Positions 47,795 to 59,500 of a stretch of 64,000 bases of DNA are shown in pieces. Within the stretch, counting starts at the first letter, position 1. Each line of letters starts with the position of its first letter. The stretch spans positions 1,550,001-1,614,000 of the forward strand of contig JAZAYU010000079.1 in assembly GCA_038501625.1 (NCBI GenBank), read 5' to 3'. Source of the stretch: Corbicula japonica. Taxonomy: Eukaryota > Mollusca > Bivalvia > Venerida > Cyrenidae. A model generated the notes under the pieces. That model was not told where the DNA came from. It made no database searches and was given only the letters and a program-made list of their open reading frames with translations. Both the position numbers and the translations under genes were made by a program.

Positions 47795-47891
47795 TTCTTT
47801 ATTTCTACTAGATTATCTTATTTGTCTTTTTAGGCCAGGTGTAAATCCTCATTTTGTCATGATGTTTTAATTATTATATTGTTAGTTTTAT

Positions 47892-47897
47892 AATAAA
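47892..47897 (+). promoter_or_regulatory. Polyadenylation signal of the peptide-precursor gene
   Basis: AATAAA about 98 bases after the stop codon. It would let the repeat exon act as a terminal exon independent of the monooxygenase exons downstream. Confidence 0.6.
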
Positions 47898-48544
47898 ATC
47901 GATTGATATAACCTATTTTGTTCTTCATGTAGAATCCCTTCTTACCAACCTTCTTACACGCAGCAGGAACAAGAATAAACCGTTACCGGTAGACTTTATC
48001 ACAGCTAAATTATTGATTTTAATTTAACTAATATTTAACTTTTGCGACCCATACTAACGTCCTGTCCCGGTTTGCCCTTATTTTTACTCCTTGTTTTTCG
48101 GAAATAATGTTTTGCGAAACGAAATTATATTTTAAAACATGAATATGACATATTGTATAAATTTTCAAACGGCCATGCTTTAAGGTGTTTTCCGTATTTA
48201 TATTAAAAAAAATTGATGCATGACATACATAAATTTCAAAGAACTTTCGTATACATTCAAATACAAATATATATTTCGTTTTCGATTTTAAGAAGCTTCG
48301 ATATTTCATGTCTCGAAATCATTTCTACTGTATCAACGAGAGGTAAACCATTTTAAGGTTGATTTTTAGGAATTATAATAATTTCCTCCCCTACTTTAAT
48401 GTTAAATTTGAATTTTTATTGAACCTTTAAATTGAAATAATTAAATTCAAATATAAATTTTCAAATGGGCTAAGATTTACACAATCACTTATTCTACTGC
48501 AATACAAAAATATGACGTCTGAAAATTCACTATAAAGTGATAAT
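47898..48544. other. No gene seen
   Basis: AT-rich sequence between the peptide gene and a foldback element. I searched it, and the stretch on to 50968, for a signal-peptide exon for monooxygenase B and found none. Confidence 0.4.
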
Positions 48545-48685
48545 AAAGATAATAAAACACAGAATGAATACAGCTTCAAATCTCAAGGATCTGATTGGCT
48601 GAAATGACAACTGGTCGCCCTTTCAGCCAATCAGATGCTTGAGATTTGAGACTGGTTTCGAATCTCAGTTTTATAACCTTCAGCC
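48545..48685. repeat. Foldback element copy
   Basis: AAGATAATAAAACACAG at the left, CTCAGTTTTATAACCTTCAG at the right, core AAATCTCAAGGATCTGATTG. Confidence 0.75.
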
Positions 48686-49296
48686 TAGGACTTTTTCGAT
48701 CGCGGCGTGTATTGGCCCAGAACGTACATCTGTGACAGTTGATATCAGTGTGAGCACAGAGTCTACTTTAGCCAGCATCTGTCAGACATTCCTGATCTGA
48801 AAAAAGTGTGATGTACATATCAGGAATAGCCATATGCAGAACACAAACCCCACATAGTCATACTATAGAGATATTTCAAAAAATAAGCCAGCACATCACA
48901 AACTACTGTTTCCAGTATAGAAATTAAAAATATTTGTTAAATTTACTGAACCAAACAATAAACTTTCAATTTATAAATAAAATTGAACTAGCTAAGGGGA
49001 GACAAACATTGGAAACGGCGAAAACTGGCTAAAATTTCAAAAAACACCTGGATTTTAGTGAAGAAATGTGTTTATCTAAGGATTTATTAATGTTTGCGCA
49101 ATCAGTCCAGACTAATTTACCAAGCACATATTAAAACGAAAGATAAACCGTTTGCATGAGAACTCTGAAATTCATGGACAATATACCAAAACAACTCTTA
49201 CCTGAAAATGTAAATGCTGATCTACAATAAGTTGTGGCCATTCTGAAAAATAATTAAAGGGTTTTCAAGAAATTCAGGAAAGACTCCCTTCCTGTG

Positions 49297-49396
49297 TCCA
49301 AGGTTATAAAACTGAGCATGGAAACCAGTCTCAAATCTCAATCAGATGCATGAGATTTGAGACCGGTTTCCATGCTCAGTTTTATAACCTTGGCCA
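49297..49396. repeat. Foldback element copy, short
   Basis: CCAAGGTTATAAAACTGAG at the left is inverted at the right as CTCAGTTTTATAACCTTGG: perfect 19-bp ends. The centre is reduced compared with other copies. Confidence 0.8.
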
Positions 49397-49484
49397 CTGT
49401 CTATTTTTTTTAGTTTCAAGGTCAAAACACTTTGCTGTAAGAATGACCGCAAAATATTGTAAATAAGTGTTTACGCGATATCAG

Positions 49485-49629
49485 GTCCCAAGAGCATAAA
49501 ACTAAGTTTTGAGATCAGTCTCAAATCTCAAGGATCTGATTGGCTGAAATGGCGGATGGTTTCCATTTCAGCCAATCAGATGCTTTGATTTGAGACTGGT
49601 TTCCATGCTCAGCTTTATAACCTTGGGCA
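49485..49629. repeat. Foldback element copy
   Basis: CCCAAGAGCATAAAACTAAG at the left and CAGCTTTATAACCTTGGGC at the right around CTGATTGGCTGAAATGGCGG. Confidence 0.75.
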
Positions 49630-49651
49630 CTGCACCATTTTACTCGAGAGC

Positions 49652-49935
49652 GGATCATTAGCTCAGTGGTAAGCGCGTCTGCCTCTGAGTCCAGTGATCG
49701 CTGGTTCGATCCCGCTAAAATAACTAATATAGTCGTTCGAATGGGACTTAAAACCGGGGTCCAGTGTAGGTGCTATACACCGGGCACTTAAAAGAACCAG
49801 GGATTATATTGGAATTGGAGAGTCCTCTGTATCTTGCACTATCCACTAACCTAAAATGACTAACACTCTTCTGGAGGCGTCGCTCATATGGGCAACCGGT
49901 AGCGACGATAAATAAATGGAAATACAAACAAACAT
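49652..49935 (+). mobile_element. tRNA-derived SINE, near full length
   Basis: The tRNA-like head has A-box TTAGCTCAGTGGTAAGCG and B-box GGTTCGATCCC. A body of about 200 bp follows (ending CAACCGGTAGCGACGATAAA) and an A-rich tail TAAATGGAAATACAAACAAAC. This head-body-tail order is that of a SINE. No acceptor stem pairs properly, so it is not a tRNA gene. Confidence 0.7.
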
Positions 49936-50129
49936 TTTACTCGACGTTTTAAACAGCGACTCAATAGTTCTCGTGCAAGCGGTGTTTCCTTTTTTGCGTG
50001 TGTCCTATTTTATGTAAATAAAGCATTTTTTTCATAAACTTGAGCATTAACTTAATTACAATACACAGGACACTAGATTTCTTCACTTTCATTGGTCTTT
50101 CTTGACTTCTATGTCTGCCTAAAACTTGT

Positions 50130-50338
50130 GAAGTTTGATAACCCAAACATATTTTTGCGTCGTTTGATCATCCAAACATACTTTTGTTTAGTTTGATCAT
50201 TCAAACATTTTTTTGTTTAGTTTGAACATCCAAACATCTTTTTGTGTAGTCTGATTATCCAAACATCTTTTTTGTTTCGTTTGATAATCCAAACATGTTT
50301 TTGTGTAGTTTGATCGTCCAAACATCTTTTTTGTTTCG
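50130..50338. repeat. 29-bp tandem repeat, left part
   Basis: About seven units of GTTTGATCATCCAAACATCT then TTTTGTGTA with small changes. It resumes at 50895-50968 after an inserted LINE fragment. Confidence 0.8.
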
Positions 50339-50894
50339 TTTCGTTTCGTTTATTTGGCAACTCGACATAAACAATGCCTATGGCCATTTATAATTAGAAA
50401 AAATATGACCATGACATACATTGAAAATACAGAAATGATCAAAATACATATAAATTTTACATAGAGAAGAGACGTGGTATAAAACATACAAAGCATACAG
50501 TATTACTCACGTCATTTGAAACGATTCAAAATAATTAATAAGGAAGCAGCATTTTCTTCCAGGGTTCATATCAAATTTACATAGTAAAAGACATGTTTTT
50601 AATACATACACAGCCTACAGCATTACACACATACATACATACACATACAAAACAGTTAAGAGGAAGAATTTTCTTCAAGAGTTTCATTTCTCAATTTATT
50701 ACATTCATTAATATATTTTGCTAAGTTTAAAACTCTTTTCTTACAAGTAGACGACATCATTGAAATAAATTTATTAAGAGACGGCCATGATATAAGTCCA
50801 AAGTACCTTTCACGAACATCTCTGTACAACGGATAGCATAATAGAAAATGATATTCTGTTTCTATCATATTAGTCATCATAATTTACATATACG
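50339..50894 (-). mobile_element. Truncated non-LTR retrotransposon 3' end
   Basis: On the minus strand, 50656-50880 is open for 75 residues: ETEYHFLLCYPLYRDVRERY, then SWPSLNKFISMMSS and a tail with ALKYINECNKLR-like character (LAKYINECNKLR). This resembles the C-terminal end of the reverse-transcriptase ORF of CR1/jockey-like LINEs, where a His/Cys motif (EYHFLLxCPLY) is followed by WPxxxKF. The RT domain itself is absent, so the copy is 5'-truncated. Its 3' end carries AAACG units. It split a 29-bp tandem array. Confidence 0.6.
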
Positions 50895-50968
50895 ATTTTC
50901 TCTTTGTGTAGTTTGATCATCATAACACCTCTCTTTGTGTTATCTGATTGTCCAAAATATTCTTTCAG
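50895..50968. repeat. 29-bp tandem repeat, right part, ending in a splice acceptor
   Basis: Two to three diverged units. The last (TATCTGATTGTCCAAAATAT then TCTTTCAG) ends exactly at the acceptor of monooxygenase B, so the splice site lies in repeat-derived sequence. Confidence 0.55.
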
Positions 50969-53900
50969 CTTGCCCAGAAACCAATGAAGAAATAATGACC
51001 GTTCATATGCCAAAAGTAACCACTGAAAAGGTAAAAGCTTGTATTAGCCAAGAAATAAATGATTGCATTTTTTTTTTCACACAAATTAGTAGATTTGTTA
51101 GATTTGCGATGTGTTTCCGAGATTTGCTTTGCATCTGTGATTGAATTCATTCGAACTGACAGATACTTGCATGGCTTTTATGAACTATGTATGAATTTGT
51201 GTGTGTGTGTGCCCATGCATGTGTGTGCGGGTATGTATGTATGCATTAATGTGAGTGCATGCGTACATGCGAACCCGCCCGTCCGCCTATCTGCGTCTAT
51301 GTTTAAATCTTAGTTATTTGGTGTGTTAAAGTAAAAAAGTCATCAGCTATAGCTTCACCCAAAAGCCTCCACAGGGGTTACTGCCTTGGAAGGGTTTGTT
51401 CGTATAATTGTGTAAACGAATGTACTAAATAATGTTTTCCCAATACAATCGTAAAGCCGAATGCCATTCCTTGTGTTTCAGTGTGCATGTCTTTCTTTAT
51501 GTCTGTTATTATTAAATATAATATTATGTATACGTACGTTTGTTTGAAAGAACACAAATTTCACTAAACACGTTAGTATAAACATTATTTGTTGATCTTT
51601 TTCAGAAGGGAGAATATGTGTGTTACGCGCACCCTCTCGACTTCGATTTGAAATATATTGGTAAGTAAATGTGATTAAGAATTGTCAAGACACAATCATA
51701 ACACTCTTATCTAAAACATCATCAGTAAAATTCATTCTCACATCGCTTAATTTCATAAAAATTAGTTTTCGGAATTATAGGAGAGGAATAAGGTATGATA
51801 AAATATAACGTAATGGACTGTTGTCAACTTATTTACTTTTAGTGAGACAAAATATTCTCATTTTCAGCTAGTTCGATGATAAATGTGCACGCAGAGTCCA
51901 AGCTGGTACATCATATCTCCATAGGTGTGTGTGGTAAGCCTGCTTCCGATACCAATCTCTGGTAAGTAATTAAAATTTCAATTCTTAATATTTATCTTAC
52001 TTTACCCCGCTGAAACTAAGTGCATGAACTGGGTCCAAGATAATAAAATTAAATCAGGGGACAATTCTCAAATCTCAAACATCTGTTTGCTTGAGATCAA
52101 GGCCTAAGATCATTAAGCTAAGATTTGAGATCAGTCTCATATCTCAAGGATTTGACTGGCTGAAATGGAGACTGGTCGCCATTTCAGCCAATCAGATGCT
52201 TGAGATTTGAGACTGATCTCGAGATTTAGTTTTATGATCTTGGGCACAGATGCTTGAGATTTGAGACTGGTTTCCAAACTCAGTCTATGGGCTCATGATC
52301 ATTAACCTGTTATTGGAGGCCAGTCTCAATTCTCAAGCATTGTATTGGCTGAAATGGAGAAGTCTCCATTTCAGCCAGTCAGAAGATTGGACTTCAGATT
52401 AAGTTTTATGATATTGGGCCCTAAGTTGTGATCTTTTGTGTCTTGATTTTGTTGCATGTAAAATTAAAAGAATGGGAACTTAGTATTTAGTTATAGTCCA
52501 AGTAGGAAAATCCGGTGAGTTTTTGTCGAAACGATATTAAGGCATTGTGGGCAATTGAACTGACTGCAGCCTGTAGCATTTACAATTTTTTATATCTAGA
52601 ATGGAAATTTAGAAATGAGATAGAATGCAGTGTACAAAAAACAAAATGTAACCTGTAACCAATGTTTTCAAAAGTATTTGAAATTTTCATTCACGTGGAG
52701 CACCGAAGCGATTTGTTTAAATCTATAGTACAATAAGAATATGGTCTTTCAACTGCTTCCGTCACATATGTTGGATTACATTCGAGTGAACGAAGACTTA
52801 GTATAAAAAAAAAAACAAGAAGGGCCCAAGATCATAAAACTAAGATTGTATACCAGCCTCAAATCTCAGGTATCTGATCAGATGCTTTAAATTTGAGACT
52901 TGTCTCCTGCATAGTGCAAGAGAACAATAATTATTTCAGAGGATTATTGTCTCTTTTCGTGGAGCGAATAATGCAGCAATCACTCTTCAAAATTTATTGT
53001 TGTGAGCCATATATAGATTTTATAGAATCGGGTCTAAATAACAATACATTTAGTTATAACTACTTCAGGTTTTGCACAGGGACCCATGAAAAGGGCCAGA
53101 ACTGTGACGGAGCTGCTATTAATTTCGTAGGATGGGATGATATGATTCACGCACACGACAAGTTTACACCTCCTCAAGGTAAAGTACAGAATACAAATTT
53201 GTTATATTACGACCTTGTGAGGTCTTTAAGCTCGAAAATTTTTAATAGTAGTCGGTTTAAATAATTCGGTTCCTTTTTATATGGGTAGTTTCAATATGTT
53301 ACCAAGTATAGCCCTTTCGTTTAGTTCCGCATGTTGTTTTTCCGATTTGTTTTTTCTTGGTGCCACACGTCACTGTTTATGCATCGGATACCCCAGATAA
53401 GTTTCTCCATTGCCTGCACTCTTCAATGCGTAACAGAATCAACCGTTCATTCATCTCCAACATTTCAACAAATAGTATATAGTTATTTGGTTTCTTGACA
53501 GGGAATGTGAGGATATATTGCCGGTCTGGGTGTCATATTACCCGAGCCGCAGGCGAGGGATAATATGACACCCAGACCGGCAATATATCCTCACATACCC
53601 TTTCAAGGAACCAAATAATTGTTTTATTATACTGTAAAGACTTTTTCAGACAAAATTAAGAAGAAAACATCGATTCTTTTATTATTTCGCTTATTTAATG
53701 CCGAACGGTTTAATTCCCCTCTGAGAACCTCAATAATTACATGTCTGACGTCATTAATTTACCTGCATGACGTCACTTCTATAGAAATTGAATGGACTTT
53801 CCATTTGATTTTTATTTACAAAATTTGAGAATTATCTGATCGTTTTCAACGTTAAAAACATAACAGAAATATTTTCTGTAACAATTTTATTAATCCCTAA

Positions 53901-56504
53901 GCATACTGCTATATAATTAACCAGATCGGCTTCAAATTATGCATTTTTAAGGAAATTCAAAACAAAATGGCGGACGACAACAAAAGGTGGGAGGCCAGAC
54001 GGGGAAATTAAGGCACGTGCGGTTCATATCTACGGCCGATCCGTAAATACGGATATACATTAGCGGCAAAGTATCCAATCAAATTCAAGGAAATTTCTTT
54101 GCAGTATAATAATATATAGTTATTTGGTTTCTTGACAGGGAATGTGAGGATATATTGCCGGTCTGGGTGTCATATTACCCGAGCCGCAGGCGAGGGATAA
54201 TATGACTCCCAGACCGGCAATATATCCTCACATACCCTTTCAAGGAACCAAATAATTGTTTTATTATACTGCAAAGACTTTTTTCAGACAAAAATAGTTA
54301 GAAAACATCGATTTTTCATTTATTTCGCTTATTTAATGCCGAACGGCTGAGTTCCCCGCTGAGAACCTCAATTACATGTCTGACGTCATTAATTTACCTG
54401 CATGACGTCACTTCTATAGAAATTGAATGGACTTTCCATTTGATTTTTATTTACAAAATTTGAAAATAATCTGATCGTTTTCAACGTTAAAAACATAACA
54501 CAAATATTTTCTGTAAAAATTTTAGTAATCCCTAAGCAAACCGCTTTATTATTTACAAGATCGATTTCAAATTATGCATTTTCACGGAAATTCAAAACAA
54601 AATGGCGGACGACAACAAAAGGTGGGAGGCCAGAGAGGGAAATTAAGGCACGTGCAGTTCATATCTACGGCCGATCCGTAAATACGGATATACATCTACG
54701 GCAAACTATCCAATCAAATTCAAGCAAATTTCTTTGCAGTATAATAACAAGAAATATCTTTAAAAAAGATAAACGGCGTTGATGGAAAAGATTTATATAT
54801 ACATGTATACAAGAAAGAAAGAAATACAGAGAGGCAAAGCAGACACAGTTTAGTTATTTTATTTTATTTGTTATAGCTGTCGACGAACCCTCCCTGCCTT
54901 CTTAATATGACTTAGAGATTAAGCGACCGAATCATGACAACTCATAAATTTATTGAAAGTGTCTTTCAAAAAAATGTTGAAGCTGTTGCAACAATTTCAT
55001 ACAGTGATAACAAGTCGATTAAAGATACTGAAGCAAAATATTCAGTTTCAATAAAATACCTCGTGTAGAGTGAGAATTCAAGATGAATAAATGTCCTTGA
55101 AATTTAATAAATATAAATAATAACAGCCTGTTACAAGAGCGAAATCTACCAACTTTTAAGTATATTAACTTTAAAAAAAGTGTCCGTCCTGAGTATTGAA
55201 CCCGGGGCCTCCGCTTGAGAGGCGAGAGTGTTAGCCACTACACTACAGTAAACTTGTATTTCGTACTTGAAATTAACAATCAGTATCAAAGGAACTAGAA
55301 AGGAACCAGTAAAAACTAGGAATATCTACACTTCTCTTTCGTTTTACACTGTGTATTGTATGCAAGTGTTTACCTGACACCCAAGAATATTCCATATAAT
55401 ATTGTATTTAAGCCATCAATATTGACTTAACTGGTTACTCAAATCGTAAATATGTTTTTCCTCCAATACAACACCCACTAACAACCAATCGAATTAATCT
55501 ATTTGATTTTTCCGCTGCATAATAATAAAAATCCCACTAGATACCTCTCCACCCTGCTAGATGCCTCTCTGGTGTAAATAGCTACCAATCGAAATAGTTT
55601 ATTTCATTTTCCCTCTGCATAATAAGAGAATACGAGTATTATTTACAACATTTCATTGGTCGAAAAACTAGGTCAAAAGTGACCTTAGATAGCTAACGCC
55701 GAATAATATATTTACGGAGAGTGGCCACTCTTGGGAAAATAAAATTGCTGTAATATTTCTTGTGTATATGTTTTCAGAATTAGGCATAAAAGTTGGCCGG
55801 AATAGTGAATACAAATATTTGCTAATTGAAGTTCACTTTGCCGAGACAGTCACAGGTAAGCACGTCACTGTTACAAACTCCATAACCTTCAAAGTTATTT
55901 GAGATTTATTCAAACAAACAAGATGAGAAAAACATTTTCATGAAACCACTTAATGCCAAAAAGACGCATTACAATGATTCCGCCGGAATTTGGGCAATAA
56001 AGGGAAACGGTAATCATACCTGCTGGAATAAAAACACTGTCCGGAATGGATCGGTGGGTTGGAGTTAATTCATCAAGACAGCTTGTTGGTGTTTCTTCAA
56101 AGCAGAGGCTGTCAAGGCAAGTATGAGGATGATGCAACCTGGAACCTTATTGAAAAAAAGTCATATTACAAATTCATGATTTCTGTATGCTTTGCTTTCT
56201 GAATATGTGTTTCAGATTATGCAGATTTTTTTTTCAACGCGACAGTGCTCTTGACGAATTTATTTATATACCTTGGCTGTTATTTGTTATTTTACCACCC
56301 TTAACAGCGTTTTATTTGATTTTCAAGATTAAAAAGTGAAGCTAGTAAACACTAATTTTACACTTTATAAAGAATTATTCTATTCTAAGTCTTTCCCTGT
56401 TTTCAGATCCGAGTACTTCGGCAGCAAACGTTACACTAGCACTGACGGAGCAACCGTAAGTAATTATAATGCTCGCTAAGTTAATATGGCGGCAAATGAT
56501 GATG

Positions 56505-56558
<54 letters not shown>

Positions 56559-59500
56559 TTTTTCATTCCAATTACATTATAAAGTATGATTATACTAAGA
56601 GGAAAACAACTTATCTAACATTTCACTTTTGTAATAAAATACGAGTATGTAATGAATCCATGTGATGGTCTACAGTTGTTTCATTTTGTTACAGTGGCCA
56701 GCTTCTCTACCAGTCATATTTACTTATGAGCAAAGGCTATATTCCAGCAAACTCAGATAAAGGTGAGATTAAAGTATTATAACAAAGTATTATTACCAAA
56801 TAGGAACCAAAGTTCTCAGTATCGTAATAATCAGTGTGCTGTTAATATCACATTTCTTATGCCCGGTTCGTACCGTATAACGTCTTTAATACTGTTTGCC
56901 GTAGCATGTGCCGTACAACTATTTAGCATGTATTATACCTCGGTCAACCGGTAGGAACACTGGACGTCCTCAGATAACGTAGGTTTTTGCACGTCCTCAG
57001 ATATGGTAGGACATTTAACGTCCTCAAATAGGGCAGGTTATTGGACGAGCTCGGGTAGGGGAGGAAACTGGACGTGCTCAGATAAGGTAAGTCACTGAAC
57101 GTTCTTAAATAGGGTAGGTCGCTGAACTTTCACAAAAAGGGTTGGTCATTGGACATCCTCAAATCGGAGAGGTCATTGGACGTCCTCAAATATGGTAGGC
57201 TATTTGACATCCTCAGATAGAGTAGGTCATAATGCGTCCTCAGATAGTGTAGAACTTCATTATGCGTCTTCAGATAGTGTATAGTAGTATACGTCCTCAG
57301 AAAGGGTAAGTAATTGGAAGTCCTCTTATAGGTTGAGTGATTGGATATCCTCAGTAAGGGTAGGACATTGAACCTCTTGAGACATGGACGGTAACTGGAC
57401 GTCCTCAGGCAGTGTATAACATTGGACATCCGCAGACGGGGTAGGTCATTGGACGTCCTCAGATAGGGTAGGACATTGGACTTTCTCAGATAGAGCAGAG
57501 ATCTGGAGGTCCTTAGTGTAGGTCATTGGAAGTCTCCAGAAATAGGTAGCTCATTGGTCATCCTGATATGGTTGGTCATTTGACTTCCTAAGATAAGTAA
57601 GGTTATTTTACGTCATCAGATGGGGTATGATATTGAACGTCCTGAATAAGGGTAGGACAATGTACGTCCTGAGATAGGGTAGGACATTGGACGTCCTGAG
57701 ACATGATAGGACATTGGACGTCCTGAGTTAAGGTAAGTCATTGAACGTCCTGAGATACGGTAGGACATTGGACGTCCTGAGTTAAGGTAAGTCATTGAAC
57801 GTCCTGAGATAGGGTAGGACATTGTACATTCTCAGCAGATTTCTTCACCTCAGCAATATTTAAGTTACTTTTATATTGTTTTCAGGAATGTTCTCGGAGA
57901 TAGCTTGCGCCTGGAACAAACCATCAGTGATGGCTTACAGATATTATCTTCATACCCACAGTTATGGTAAGCCCTTTTCGTGAAGGAATTGGCGTATTAG
58001 AAACACTTCATTCTCGAGAATCATTCAAATACTCAAATAAGAGTTTAACAAGAAAGAATCTATCAAAAGCCGTGATAAATCGAAAAAGATTTAAAATTTA
58101 AAAGTGTTGTAATTTTAAGCAGCTTTTATAATACAATCTAAATTCGTGTTTTATGTTATCTTAGGTCTTCTTGTTGAGGGATACCTGGTCAGAAATGGAA
58201 CTTGGAAACTAATCGGCAGTCAGCTCTCTAAAGCTCAACCAAAGGTTAGTTATTTCTAGATTCAAGCAACACATTTTTCAGTTTAGCGGAGAATGAGGTT
58301 GACGTCAAATCTGGAAGGCGTGGTCTGTATTTGGTAATCGTTGCCCAAAACTGCCAGATCTGTTAAGTGTTGATTTTCTTAAAAAGTTCATAGTTTGCGA
58401 AAATACGTAAGAAAATTTTAAATATTAATAAATGAGACGTGAACTTTTCAAAAAAGTGCAAAGTATGATTTTAGCCTCTGGAACATCTCACATAAACATA
58501 CTTTGGATATGAGGCGATGATGTTAGCTTGAGCCTGAGTGTGTCAGCCTGAGCTGCAATGCAGGGTATTTACAAACGATAAATAGTTCAAAAAGAGATAG
58601 TTTGAGCTTCGCTGAGAATTTACTTTCATAATATTTATACACCGGTTTATAAAGAACTAGTTAATATGAGCTACGCTGAGTACCTTTCTCTGGTAGACAA
58701 TGCGAGCAAGTGTAAGATCGAGTTCATATGAATGCTTACCACAGATGAACATTGGAAGCCTAAGATTTAATGTCAAATCATTTTCCCTCTCGTAAGAAAA
58801 GCAGGTAACTAGTATAAGATTAAAGTAAATGCTGGCGACTGTTTAAGACTGTTTACCAGGGTTTAGGGTTAATACTTCGGTGTTATTTCAGGAGACGTAC
58901 ACTATTCCTGGAGGGCCTATTGAAATCCGGACCGGTGATGTCATAGTAAGTAGAAAACTTCTTAAGTACAGAAATAGTGTTGCCTTCTCGAGAGCTAAAT
59001 TGAATAGTTCGTCTAAAACTCAATGTTTATAAGCTTTTGAATTAGCTAGGACTTCATATACTTAGCCATACATTTCTATTGTTACTTTTGACACCATAAC
59101 AGAGGAGAACACATTTGTGTCTACCTATCTGTCTGTCCGTCTGTCCCTCTGATGGGGCTTCTAAGAAATAACTTTATTTTGCTGTTTTTTTTTATTTTCA
59201 CATATTTTGCGCTTGAGATAATTCTAATGTTTCGTTAAATTAAATCATGTATGTAAGAAATACAGTTACAGTAACATTCAAATGCTACCATAGTAACTCA
59301 CTAGGTGAGGCTGATCAGAAGTAATTTAGTTGGATCGGGGACCAGTCAATTTTTTTTCCAAGTTTTCTAGTGGGTGTGTAGTATGTACATCTATAATCAA
59401 AACAACTCTGTGACTTGCTGAAAATGAAGTCAGATTTGAATGAAATGACATAATAACTTCAAGCAAAAAATCTGCATTCATATTTTGGGTGAATGAAAAC

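Noticed and set aside
57130..57822. Minus-strand ORFs rich in Leu-Arg-Thr-Ser and Ser-Gly-Arg
   Set aside because: Translation of the 27-bp minisatellite in an intron of monooxygenase B.
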